NCBI GenBank assembly: GCA_026874595.1
Contig: CM049320.1
Span: 13,643,488 to 13,707,487 of the forward strand
DNA length: 64,000 bases
Reading direction: 5' to 3'
Origin: Sipunculus nudus
Lineage: Eukaryota > Annelida > Sipuncula > Golfingiida > Sipunculidae
Positions 1-11,120 of this stretch are shown here, in pieces (positions within the stretch are counted from its first letter, which is position 1; the number at the start of each line of letters is the position of its first letter). Made by a program: the position numbers and the translations under genes. The notes below the pieces were generated by a model. The model was not told the DNA's origin and made no database searches. It saw nothing but the letters and a program-made list of their open reading frames with translations.

Positions 1-400
1 TAAAGGGTAATCTTCACGAAATCAGAGACGTTAAGTTTACTGTGACACAGTCTATACACACCCTAAGCCTCTCTCTGAACAACCGTATAGCTCTTTTTTT
101 ACGACTGGTTATTTGTCGGTCTTCCCACTATACATCCAGCAAATTTCTGTCTCATGACTTTTGTTAGTGGAAAGCATCTGTGGATTTGCCATTTGTAGAT
201 GGTTTTGTTCACCTTTACTGATGATTCCTGTGTTAATTATTTAGTGAGGATAGACACTCAGGGAAAAGGGGGTACTATTGCCTGAGAACCCGACCTTATC
301 TTTTTTCCTATTTTTTTTCATAAATGTGTTGGCAACTATTTATCTTATTTCGAATAATAAAAATGATATTGAAGTTCTAGGTTGATAATCGACGGGATTG

Positions 401-403
<3 letters not shown>
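1..403. other. No recognised feature
   Basis: Mixed-composition sequence with no long ORF, repeat or RNA signature that I can name. Confidence 0.5.

Positions 404-459
<56 letters not shown>
404..459. repeat. (TA)n-(TG)n compound microsatellite
   Basis: Pure AT dinucleotides to 434, then TG dinucleotides to 459. Confidence 0.95.
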
Positions 460-504
460 ACTTTTATTGATAAATTTGCTTATGTTCCATTTAAAACAGC
501 GGAC

Positions 505-825
505 ATGGCAAAAAACTCTGGAAATCCTCCCCCCTCCCAACCTTCCTTACAGATCCTACGTTCATGTATTCGAAGTATGTTTACCTTCAGTAATATTCCT
601 GAATTAAGTGTAAAAGTACTTGTGATAGCCCTGACATTAGTAGTTATTGTTTTCAAAACAACTGTTATACTAGTCGTAGTAGAAATGGTAAGGGATTGTA
701 GAAGCTGTGCTGTTAGAAACAATGACCATAAGAAATATGACAGACCTGACAGTAAGAATACAGAAAGCAGCAGAAAAGATGGAGTTACATTAACAGGTAT
801 ACCAGGGGTGATGTACCAGCATTAA
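505..825 (+). CDS. Possible small single-pass membrane protein (hypothetical)
   Basis: Open frame of 106 residues from ATG in a good context (GACATGG) to TAA. The N-terminal third is polar and Pro/Ser-rich (NPPPSQPS near residue 7). Residues about 37-60 form one long hydrophobic segment of Val, Leu and Ile interrupted by Lys51, followed by a charged tail with CRSC (65-68) and many Lys/Asp/Ser. A possible splice acceptor (TTCCATTTAAAACAG) sits immediately upstream at 499, so this could be a terminal exon. The frame stays open further upstream only because it runs through a TA/TG microsatellite. I recognise no family. A SINE follows the stop within 20 bp. It may be chance. Confidence 0.3.
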   Translation: MAKNSGNPPPSQPSLQILRSCIRSMFTFSNIPELSVKVLVIALTLVVIVFKTTVILVVVEMVRDCRSCAVRNNDHKKYDRPDSKNTESSRKDGVTLTGIPGVMYQH

Positions 826-842
826 TAGTATAGCAGTATACG

Positions 843-1000
843 GAGCGTGCTGGTGGTGTGATCGCAAGGTTGCAGGTTCGAGTCCCGTTCTTGTCGTTCG
901 GCCGCGCTAAGACCCTTCATCAAAGTCTTAACTATAAATGTGCGCCATCATCAATCTGATGGGTATAGGTATACTGATCACGAGCGAGAGGAAAATGTGG
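843..1000 (+). mobile_element. tRNA-derived SINE
   Basis: A tRNA-like head contains GCAGGTTCGAGTCCCG (about 872-887), a strong Pol III B-box; the upstream GTGTGATCGC part is a degraded A-box region. A non-tRNA body follows, with the palindromic CATCATCAATCTGATG. No functional tRNA cloverleaf can be folded. Confidence 0.55.
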
Positions 1001-1347
1001 AATGGTCTACCTTAATTATAACTTCCTTTATGGCGTGTTCGGGGTGTAAAGCTCCCATGATACAAGAATAATCATCGGGCGAATTTATTGGGCGCGCTCC
1101 CCTTTTTGGACCTAATAAACTGTAAAATAGAGGAATAAGCGCTTAATAGGAAAACACAAAGCATGATGCGTTTTAGAACTACCCCTACTACTTTCCCTTT
1201 TGTCATTTTAATTTTCAAAATGTTTCTACACATTGCGGAGGAAAACCACCTTGTTTGCACCCCCCCTCCCCCCACCTCCACCATCTGGCCCCTTTTATCT
1301 CACCCTGTATCTGCCCCTTTGACAGGAACGAATGACAAGGGAAGAAT

Positions 1348-1652
1348 AATTATAAAGTGGTTATACTCCCACATCACCTCTTGGCTGTCATAGCAACGAA
1401 CGAGCGGATTCATTGGAAGCTAAATATCGTATCCTATTACTGAATTCAATTCGGAAACCGTAATCATACCGAAGAAATCATTATACCCGTGACATTAACC
1501 ACAACACGCACACGCAAAGATGTTAACAAGTCCTATGCATTGCATGATTCCTGGCAACCCGAAAATTGGTCACAAAACGAACGACGTTTTCGTCTTTGTT
1601 AAGCTTTTCCAATGACGACATAGATAATCAAAAATGTATTTTTATTGCAGTC
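1348..1652. repeat. 305-bp duplicated block, copy 1
   Basis: Near-identical to 2993-3298. Both copies start AATTATAAAGTGGTTATACT, pass through CATAGCAACGAACGAGCGG and end near TTTTTATT, with roughly 20-25 scattered differences. It carries no open reading frame. It may be a repeat family or a local duplication later filled by transposons. Confidence 0.85.
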
Positions 1653-1684
1653 TAGGGGGATGAATAAAGCAGACAGTGGTTTTA

Positions 1685-2382
1685 TGTTAACAAATAACTA
1701 TAATTTATTCTTAAAACAACCCTAACATTACAATACACTAAATCAATACAATTACACAGTGTAACAGCGGTTCAACAACAAATCAATACAATCACACAGT
1801 AAAATAAACAAAGTGCACAGTACATGAATACCACCACTGTCACAACGATAAGTCCTTTTAAATGTGTAAGCCAGCGAACAGTTCACACGAATTCTTTCGG
1901 AGAATAACAGTCCAATGTAAAGCTCTTGTAACAATTCAGAAAGTAAACTTGAGACAGGCAGCACTAAAATGTAAAGTGTTAGTAATAGTAGAATCCCTGA
2001 AATTACTGGATAATCGGTTAGGTCCCACACGTCTGTGTCCGCTGGAATATTCTCTCACCTCTCTCTCTCGGCTGTAAAACACAGCCCCCTATTTATAACT
2101 TTTCACCTCCAGCCGAGAACCTTCCATTGCCCGAACATTCCAAAGAATCTAACACAGCACACACGTTCAAAAAACATACCAGAACAACGAATGCCGTGCC
2201 TCAACATATCAGGGTCCACACGTGAGCCCGCCCCGGCTCGGCCAGGCGAGATAGCTCCGAGCCAGCATGAAAACGAGAGTTCAACCAGTACGGATTAAAC
2301 TGAAAGTGCAACACGCGGCTAGACACGAGCGCTACAACACGAGTTACGCCCGTGTCACACAATAAAAAGATCACCTGTAACA
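1685..2382 (-). mobile_element. LTR-like segment (possible solo LTR)
   Basis: The segment is bounded by TGTTA...TAACA. On the minus strand it shows a TATAAAT box (2097-2091) and, near its other end, AATAAA (1709-1704), the order expected of U3-R-U5. Two 20-bp AATCAATACAAT(T/C)ACACAGT repeats lie at about 1742 and 1781. No target-site duplication or primer-binding site is evident, and there is no second copy in the window. The call is structural only. Confidence 0.4.
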
Positions 2383-2385
2383 ATA

Positions 2386-2638
2386 GTGAGTAGGAGAGAC
2401 CCTAAGGAGATAGAATGTAAACTTTCACTTGAATTAGAGTCATTGTGTGTATGGTTGGAGGAAAAAAGGCTTTCCATTCATCTGGGTAAAACTGAGAGGA
2501 TTTTCATTTGCATCCAGCCGAGGACAAAGAAAAGGAACGTGTTATCCATTAAATGCGGACATTATCTCTAAAGAACAGGTTAAATATCTTGGGGTAGTAC
2601 TTGATCAGACCCTCTCTGGAAACATCATGTGTACATAA
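2386..2638 (+). pseudogene. Non-LTR retrotransposon reverse transcriptase relic
   Basis: One frame reads LSLELESLCVWLEEKRLSIH then LGKTE, and after a +1 frameshift near 2555 another reads IISKEQVKYLGVVLDQTLSG. This is the conserved thumb-proximal reverse-transcriptase block (W-L-x-x-N-x-L-S-x-x-x-x-K-T, then V-x-Y-L-G-V) of Jockey/CR1-like LINEs. It is a short, frameshifted and dead fragment. Confidence 0.8.
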
Positions 2639-2992
2639 TTAGGTTAAAGGGGCCTATTCACGTGCTAATACTAAAAATGTACCTTTTTTCTCTAAACTGA
2701 TGAAATTTTAATCTAAACATTATATGAACTCTCTCGGGTTTAATGTTCTACTTAAAAGCGAGATCATAAAACACTAAAGCAATATCTGGTAATCAGCAAA
2801 ATATATCAAAATCATATATATATATTTATATTTATATATCATATTTAACATCATATAATTCATTAGTTATTTTATTTTTTTATTATATAATTAATTAAAC
2901 TATTATACATATGTTATATATGCTTATTATGGTTGTGTAAGATAAACGAGTCACGGAAAGCAAGAATAATTACGATTCTCGTGCATAAGATT

Positions 2993-3298
2993 AATTATAA
3001 AGTGGTTATACTCCCACATCACCTCTTGGCTGTCATAGCAACGAACGAGCGGATTCATTGGAAGCTAAATATCGTATCCTAATACTGAAATTCAATTCGG
3101 AAACCGTAATCATACGGAAGAAATCATTATACCCGTGACATTAACCACAACACGCACACGCACAGTTGTTTTACAAGTCCTGCGCCTTTGCATGATTCCG
3201 GGCAACCCGAAAATTGGTCACAAAACGAACGACGTTTTCCTCTTTGTTAAGCTTTACGAATGACGACATAGATCATCCAAAATGCATTTTTATTACAC
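2993..3298. repeat. 305-bp duplicated block, copy 2
   Basis: Direct-orientation partner of 1348-1652. The 1.34 kb between them holds an LTR-like segment and a reverse-transcriptase relic. Confidence 0.85.
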
Positions 3299-3944
3299 CT
3301 TAGATTAATTTTGCTGATTAATTATCCAAGGCCATGTCGTAAATGTCAATTAAGCAGGGATAGTTGGAATATAATGAGCATATCAAACATTAATGACACG
3401 TTAAGAAATTGCACAATTAGACAAACGACGCTGTGATTATGACTATAGTAAACAAGCTATAATAGTGATAAAGTGAGCGACATTGTTATGTATTAATTAA
3501 AGTGACCGCTTTCTGGTGGTTTAACAATGACGTCATAATTGAGAAAAAAAGAGTATGAAAATTGCAGTTATTTCAAAATATATTTATTTGTGACAGATGC
3601 CACATGTACCATAACGTACTTACAGCGTTCCGACAGACTCCTGTTGATATTTATGAATTGCATAGGAGCAACGGAGGGCCTAAATAATGAAGGTGTTTAA
3701 ATGGTTAAGATTTCTGTACTTTTATAACTGCAACACTTATATGCACAGTTTTACAAAAGAGCTGAATGTCTTCAATAACAGTAGGTCAATATGCCATTAA
3801 TTATACAATATTAGCAGTAATATTGGAAAAACTTATTATATAATAAAAAAAAAATATATGGGAATTTCTTATCCCTCTCAGTACCGAAATGTTAATGATA
3901 ACCTAAGGATTTTAAAGTATAATCTGTTATTTTGTATAAGTTTC
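3299..3944. other. AT-rich interval without a recognised feature
   Basis: Low-complexity, AT-rich sequence. Both strands are closed by frequent stops. Confidence 0.5.
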
Positions 3945-4165
3945 AAAGCCCAAGTATGTTATTTACATTTGCAAACTTTTTATTATTTGTATTATTGTAA
4001 CTATTAGTATTAATAATTTATTTTTATTGTCATGTTGATCATAAATGTCTTGTATTTTATATCTGGATAAGGACCCTGTTTACAAGAGAAGTGTTCTTCT
4101 GGTGCCAGCTACCATGCAGAATGTTTAAATAAATGATAATAATTATAATAATAATAATAAAGGAG
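3945..4165 (+). mobile_element. LINE 3' end with AAT-repeat tail
   Basis: Sequence with the look of a LINE 3' UTR (TATCTGGATAAGGACCCTGT, then GGTGCCAGCTACCATGCAGA) ends in AAATAAATGATAATAAT and a run of AAT triplets, the usual terminus of Jockey/CR1-like elements in invertebrates. It is on the same strand as the reverse-transcriptase relic at 2386-2638, but I cannot show they are one insertion. Confidence 0.5.
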
Positions 4166-4235
4166 ATTAAGACTTAAATGCAGGAAAATATAGAAAATTA
4201 AGGAAGGCAAATATTCCATTGGTAAATTTAGAAAT

Positions 4236-6106
4236 TAATCCTTGGGCTGGAGGGGCCCACCATGACCCCCTACCCCCCCCCCCCCCACCACCACCACCAA
4301 TCAGATAAACCTATTTTTTCATATTGCTGTGAGCCTATACTTTGATTTTAAACTGGGACTCACTAGTGTTTCCGGGCTGTTTTTTCACACTATAACAACT
4401 GATGATTTCGTCACCCGTTTTAGGGGTAGGTGAAATTAAAATGACCATAACTCCATAACTGTTTAACCCAAATAAACAAAGTACCCATCAAATTATTACA
4501 TTTATCAAGCCCGTTTAGGAGATATATAAAATATGCAAATAATGGTCAATATGAGGTCAACAGGGGTCGACAGGTCATGAGATTTTCCCCCTGCCCAAAA
4601 TCTAAAAACTGACGCCTCATTTTTTCTGTGCATGGCGGAATTAGATCAAATGGTCAATTTATGGCCTGATGTGGGTTAATATCACACACTTGGAATGTTT
4701 TGGTTCACACATGAGCAAGGATTACTCAAAATAAAAGCACCTGAACAAAAGACATTGGTGCAATATTAAGGATTTTGTGAGAAGCGGCATATTAGGGGTA
4801 GGGGAAATTAAAATGATCATAACTCCATCAATGTTTAACCTAGAACAATATAATACCCATCATATTGTTATATTGGCCATGCCGGTTAAGATAATATATA
4901 TTATATGCAAATAAGGCCAAAATAGAGGTCACCAAAATCGATTTAAAATGTTAACCAATGTGGCGGTGCAAAATGATCTTCTCTTCAAAAGGTCCTGACT
5001 TTTAGCCTCGGCCAAAATATAGAAAACCAGTGAATCATAATTATTCTGCGTGGTGAATATAGGTCAAATTATGGCCTGTAATAGGTTCTGGATCATATAT
5101 GTATAAGGATAACTCAAAATAAATTAACGTAATCAATCGACATTGATGGTACAACGTTAAATAATTTTTGAATAACAACTTGTCAGTTGTCGGGTTAATT
5201 AAAATATTTGCAACTCCAAAAGTCTATGACGTAAATTAATAATGTACCCATCAAATATTTGTTTTATTTTTGCCATGCAAGCTAGGCTGACATATGACAT
5301 ATTATGTGAGACATAAAGTTTTATATCAGTACTTAGGTCAGCAGGGGTCAAACTGCCATGAATGTTCGCCTTGGGGGAGAAAACTAAAGCTATATAGGAG
5401 GTAGTGATTCATCAGTACTTTGTATGTTGACAATAGCTTAGAGGATAAATTATAAGGGGTTTATGAACACCCCTGGGCAAAACGATATATCATATTAATT
5501 GACATTCAATTGGATCGATATTCATTGTTCAAGATAAAAACTATAGAGTTATGGTCATTTTTTTTTGCCCTACCCATATAACATGGCTTTTCTCACAAAT
5601 TTATAATATTTATATCATTTCTTCATGTACTTTTATTTTGTGTTATCCTTGGAAATAGGTGAATCAGAACTGTCTGAAAGTGTACTTCAAACCTGTTCCA
5701 GGTTATAATTTGATCGTTTGATCTAATTCCGCCATACAAAATAAATGAGTCACAAAAAGTTTATATTTTGTCCGAGATTAAAATGTCATGACCTATTGAT
5801 CCCTCCTGACCTCTATATAGGCCATATTTGCATAATTTATATAAAATTTTAACCGGCATGGCCAATGCAACAATATGTTTGGTAATTTTTTGTTCCAGGT
5901 TTGATGTACTTATGGTCATTTCAATTTCCCCTACCCCTAATATGGCGTTTCTCAAAATCTTCAGTTGTTATAGTGTGATAAAACAGCCAGGAACCACTAG
6001 TGAGTTCCAGTTTATTCAATGTTAACACCCTTAAAATCAAAGTATAGGCTCACAGCAATAAGAAATTCAAGGGGATTCAAGGTGGGTCCCTCCAGCCCAC
6101 GGACTA
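4236..6106. mobile_element. Fold-back DNA element with internal tandem units
   Basis: The ends are inverted: TAATCCTTGGGCTGGAGGGG on the left, and the right end complement reads TAGTCCGTGGGCTGGAGGGA. The inverted arms continue for about 200 bp (AGCCTATACTTTGATTTTAA; CACACTATAACAACTGA). Inside, a unit of about 370 bp beginning TAGGGGTAGGTGAAATTAAA occurs directly at 4421, 4793 and (diverged) about 5190, and in inverted orientation at about 5568 and 5940. No transposase ORF is present; ORFs within it are chance. It is a non-autonomous element about 1.87 kb long. Confidence 0.75.
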
Positions 6107-7909
6107 GATATACAAGAGTCGTCGGAAGCAGAGGAATTGTTTATTGTACACGGACGTTCAACAGTCCTTCGCACCTGGTTTTTCTATGCTAAAGCCCTGG
6201 TTTAGTGAATCATTGTTACCTTGGAACCAGCTTTGAGGAACTGATGGTATTCTGGCGGTACTCCTTTGAAGTTGGGCGGCCCTTGGTGTAACAAGGGAGG
6301 GGTACAACTATGTCCAGACATTCTGATCCTGTACATAATATAATAAGATATTAATAATTTAAGTAGATTCGTGTTGCTGTCTCTATTGTATAAATGGATT
6401 CAAGATATTTTCTTGGCAATTATTGATGCACGCGTCAATTATATAAAGAACTAGGAGCAAGGTACTTCAAGCCGGAAGGATAAAACCTGGAGTTGAGACC
6501 TTGACAATATCTAAAATATATGTAGTCATAAATAGTTAATAAAAAAGTGTAAAACTAATTTAATTGCTATATTGATTTGATGAGGACAGATGATGCCGAA
6601 TATCAGATGTGTGTTTGATAACATGAACTTCGGTTTGATATAAAGACACTTCCGTCTTTGGTTGATTGCAGATAATAATGATAATTCGTGCAATAATAAA
6701 AACATCGCTCACTACCATTACATTTCCTCTCAATAAACTAAGATATATTGCTTCATGTTCACTGTAACTTAGATATTGAAAAAAAACGTAGAAAATCTAG
6801 TGTTCAAACTGAAATAGGGTGTAAATCTTTTGTGAGAAAGTGACTCAAGTGTCAAATAAAGAAGTTAAAATGGAAAAAGGAGATTTTGTAATGTTCTTTT
6901 TATATTATATATTTGTATTACATCCCGTTACTTTCGATAAAGTTTATATAATTAGAAATTATAAAGTTGATTGTCATGTTCTTAAAACCTGGTATCACTG
7001 CATAAGCTGGTCATAAAAAATCGTTTGGATTATTCCTTTGTCAGCATGAATTATGGGAATATAATTGAAATTGTTTTCTGGGGTTCAGGTCCAAGGGTTC
7101 GCGCATTACGCATTGACGGATAACGCTTGTCAACGAGTTTAATTGCTGTCGTTATCTACCAAGCGTGATCCAATAGTCTGTAATTATTTCGAAAATTTTT
7201 ATTTTAGTGATTGAGTGTATAAATGCCAAGAAGTAGGGGTATTAAGAAAGACAACAATCAGAGAACATTACTCCTATGGCTTAGAGCTAGATTCCTCTAG
7301 TTAGCAACTTTCGGAATAAAGAAACAGTTTTGATTCAATTTATTCAACGAATTTATCTAATGCATTTAATTTAATTCTTTGCCGCCGATAAGAATAAACA
7401 AGTTCATGCGGCCAATATGAGATCTATCAACCCTGCAAATGTTCGGTGAAAGTGTATTTTTTTCCTACGCTGGCCCGAACCCTATAGTTCATTAGTCTCG
7501 ACGTTTTAATGAACTTAAACAATACCTTTTTTTAATAAATTTATAAGCAGTAAGTTCCTTGAATTTCAATTGTTTAAACGTGTCATATATTTCTGTAATA
7601 TTAACTAAATCAAAATCATAATTCACATACTATTGTCAGAAGTCCGTCAAATGACATTTTGGTTTAACAGAAGTTCAAGTTAACTTTTACACGTGCACTT
7701 TACCCATTTAATGAAAGGGTCCCTGCTGTTAGTACAGTACAGCCAGGGGCCCTCTGCAACCTTAATCCGCCCCTGCTGCCTCGTGACATTTTGGGTTAAT
7801 AATCTCAAACCATGCTATGACGGCAGTTGGAACCCACCTGTGTGTGCGTGTGTGTGAGATTTAGATGTGGTGGATAAACAGTTAAAGCAAAAGAGACAGA
7901 GCTCATTCT
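6107..7909. other. Intergenic, AT-rich
   Basis: No gene, RNA or clear repeat recognised on either strand. Confidence 0.5.
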
Positions 7910-7966
<57 letters not shown>

Positions 7967-7978
7967 AGAAGAAGAAGA
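7910..7978. repeat. (GA)n-(GAA)n microsatellite
   Basis: Nearly pure GA dinucleotides with one AAA interruption, then GAA triplets to 7978. Confidence 0.95.
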
Positions 7979-8526
7979 TGATTAAGAAAAAGAACCGAAA
8001 TACAGAATTAATAGTATAGAACGCTAACATTCCAGATCACCAGACCCGGGACCCTGATCAACCTGGAAAAAGTTCAAGCTTTGCCTAAGGTAAGCGCTGG
8101 GTCACAGGTCAGCTTCAATAATTTCATCCATTTCGGACACTTACTTTAAAAATACGATAATTAAAAGAGCTACCTGTAAATAATAAAGATTCCTTTAAAT
8201 GAATATGTTATGGCAAACCAGATTACCTCTTGATTTAACTGATTGTTCCTCAGGTGTTTTAGAGCCGTTGACAAAATGTCATCAGTTCAAAACATTCAGG
8301 TAAAGTTCCTAACAAGCAAACTAACCAACTGCGACAAATATATAGGGCCTTCTGACCGAGGTGTTATAATACAGCTATGCATAAAAAACTCAGATATATA
8401 CCTGTTGCATTGTAACGAGCAATGTCGTATGCTGAGGGGTACTCTCTTATCAGCGGTCATACAGTGCAGTCGTCACAGGACTCCTTTGGTTTTAACCAAA
8501 GCTTCGTATAGCAAGGTTCTATGGCT

Positions 8527-8678
8527 GTTACACCACCAGGGTTTGCACTGAGCAAAAAATGGTATTCGTGTAAATGAGAGCGTGTTATTATATTTGGCTT
8601 CCAGCTCTAAACTTTAAACATGCGCCATCCGCTGCCGTTGGTATGATTCTAGCCCCTGTGCCATAGCCGGTGTAATCA
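8527..8678 (+). repeat. Diverged interspersed repeat, copy 1
   Basis: Shares CACCACCAGGG, then TTGGTATGATTCTAGCCCCTG and GCCATAGCCGGTGTAAT with 56330-56482, in the same order and spacing. It is probably a SINE-like family. The 102-codon frame at 8243-8551 runs into it and is not supported. Confidence 0.55.
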
Positions 8679-10688
8679 GACAAAGGACAAAATAGAACAG
8701 GATAAAACGGTAGGTTATAGGTAAACCCGGTTTCAGCGTTTCTTTTTCTTGTTGAGCGTATTCAATATGTGACAGATACTTTCGTAACTGTTAGCTTAGG
8801 AGGATAATGACGTCACATGTGTGATAAAGAAAGTTCTAGAGGTAAATGGTTACTATGTAAGCTGGTCAATGGATCCTTCTTTAAGCTGGTACATTTTTAA
8901 TTCTTTTGGTAGAGGAAAGGCGCCTTTGGCCTAGAAGGTTGGGAAGGGGGTCTGCTATGAAGTGTACGACCTTGGAATGTGGTCAAGGTTAAAAATGAAT
9001 TTCAGGTACAAATCTGTCAATTTTGAGTAAAAACGTGCTTATGGGTCAGTTTCTGAATATCAGACATATTGGAGATCTGGCGCAAACACGGCCAGAGGAA
9101 ATAAAAGAAAAATGGGGAAAAAACATTTTTAATCGATAGATAAGCACTCGGAGGGACCTACAAAAAATTGACCAGATGTTGATAAAGAAATGTACTCATC
9201 CACTCCGAAAGGATTAGGTGAAATATGGAGCTTTTGTGGATGGTGACGTAATAAAGAAACAATAAAACTAAAGTTTGACGAGCTGTCGTAAAAGAGACGG
9301 AAATACATGTTTCTCCACGGAGGGTTGACTTAGGTGCCGTGTATGGTGTGGCTGGTGTTGTCATTCTAATACCTCAGTAGTTTCTCTGAAGCCATATAGA
9401 TAAAACCTAAAGAACAACATCCCGATGTCAATTAAGTACATGGTTTCTCACATGCAACCGGTCATCGACCAACTAATAATTGTAGAACGTTTACGTGTTT
9501 CACACTCGGGTTTCGTTTTGCACGCACGCACGCACATTAGCATCTCATCTAATATAATAGCATTCATTAAGAAAATTACTCAACAGTCTTAACTTTCCAG
9601 CTGGAAGTAATGACTGTATATAAGCCAATCCATTCAAAACCGTGATTTTGACGAGACTTAAACCTTAATATTGTGTTATGAGTATAACAATGTCATAATA
9701 TATTTGGTATAACACGATGTGTAAAAGTGGGTAATTTATTATACGGAGAGGTATCTGGATAATGCCTGAGTTTTAATGGAAATTATTAGACGTATCATCC
9801 GTCCAATTAACCGTTGATATAGTTGATTTCCCCTCTCGTATAATTAAACTCAGTATGCCATACCCCTGAATGCACGCCTCCCCTAGGGAGAAAGGATTAA
9901 GCGAATTCTTGGAAGAAAAACTTCTAAACGTTGTCATCAAATTAGAATGAATAAATATAGACACAAACACATGCTTGGGGAATACAATTCCTGAAGCGGC
10001 ACACAGGAGCCATTATGTAGCGTATTGCACATCTGTTACCACGCATCTAGGGCCAAAAGTGTGCAACGCAAAAAAATAGGTGGTCCAAGTTAATCCTTAT
10101 ACCATACCAAAAAATATTTCATGCTGTTACAGTGCACTTGGAAGCAATATGCCTCTGTGTGTTGTATGTGTGTGTGTGTGTGGCCATAACAAGTACACAT
10201 GTGTGTTAAGGCTGAATATCTGGTCAGCATAAAATGAATTTTCTTTTCTGAAAGTCCCATTAAAACTACCTGAGATTTTGTATTTGATATATTATGTTAT
10301 GAAACCTTTCGCTAGGTTATTAACAGTCAAATAAAATTGTGATATATTTAAAAGACCATCAACTTGTGTACATCAACCCTTTACCCTTAATTAATACTTT
10401 AATAAAACTTCATGATGATTTTGAATAATACACTCTTTGATCATCATAAAATAACATGCATTCACTATATAGTTTTATATCAAGCCTAACTTATAGCTCA
10501 CAGATAAACTATGGACAGCCCTGACGAAAACCAAACTTCTCATTTATATGAACACTGGGGAACCTGAATATTATCTCACAACAAAGATATCTTATGACGG
10601 GGTAGCTTAGAGTATCTGTAATAGAGAGGTTCTTATTAAAGAGAGGTTCCAGTAATGCGGAGGCTCCCCTTACAAAGAAACACCCGTA
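8679..10688. other. Intergenic
   Basis: No coding signal. Short CACG and TG microsatellite runs at about 9520-9535 and 10168-10180 only. Confidence 0.5.
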
Positions 10689-11120
10689 AAGCCTCGGTCA
10701 CAACCGGAATACGGTTTGCCGCACGGCAGGTGTTTTTGGCTATTCCGTGCCATTTACGTAAAGCAACCGTGCAATGACCGTAACTGACAGCGCAAGCGCT
10801 TAAGTTTATGCGGCGGCCGCCGCGCGCATCAGGCAGCCATCAACGGGCTATACGTACGGGCACCGTACAGTAGACGTACGGATATCGTAGGATGCCCGTG
10901 AGATTTTTAACGTCACTCGGCTATCCGAGAGACGAACGGTGTACCTGCGGCTGTCGTAAGGGGCTTTGCAGCTTCTGCAAGGTTACCATGCGAAGGCCGT
11001 GAGAAATAGGAAGAAACCGTGCCGTTCCCGCACGTCGGCCGCATAAGTATTACTGCGGTTTCAAAAAACCAATGGTGATCTACGGTGTGCGGTGACCGCA
11101 GCGAGTTGTGACCGAGGCAT
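10689..11120. mobile_element. GC-rich MITE with TA target site
   Basis: Perfect 14-bp inverted termini GCCTCGGTCACAAC at 10691-10704 and 11105-11118, with probable TA duplications outside (10687-10688, 11121-11122). The 432-bp interior is rich in CpG and in repeated ACCGT/ACGGT words, unlike the AT-rich surroundings. It has no ORF. Confidence 0.8.

Noticed and set aside
1752-2030. 92-codon minus-strand frame downstream of a TATA box
   Set aside because: It lies in the R-U5-like part of the LTR-like segment; no gag or other recognised domain. I do not infer a virus.
4265-4300. Poly-C and CCA tract as a regulatory element
   Set aside because: It is internal to the fold-back element; similar C/G homopolymers recur inside other transposons here.
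8243-8551. 102-codon frame after a possible acceptor
   Set aside because: Its 3' end enters an interspersed repeat shared with 56.3 kb; no recognisable protein family.
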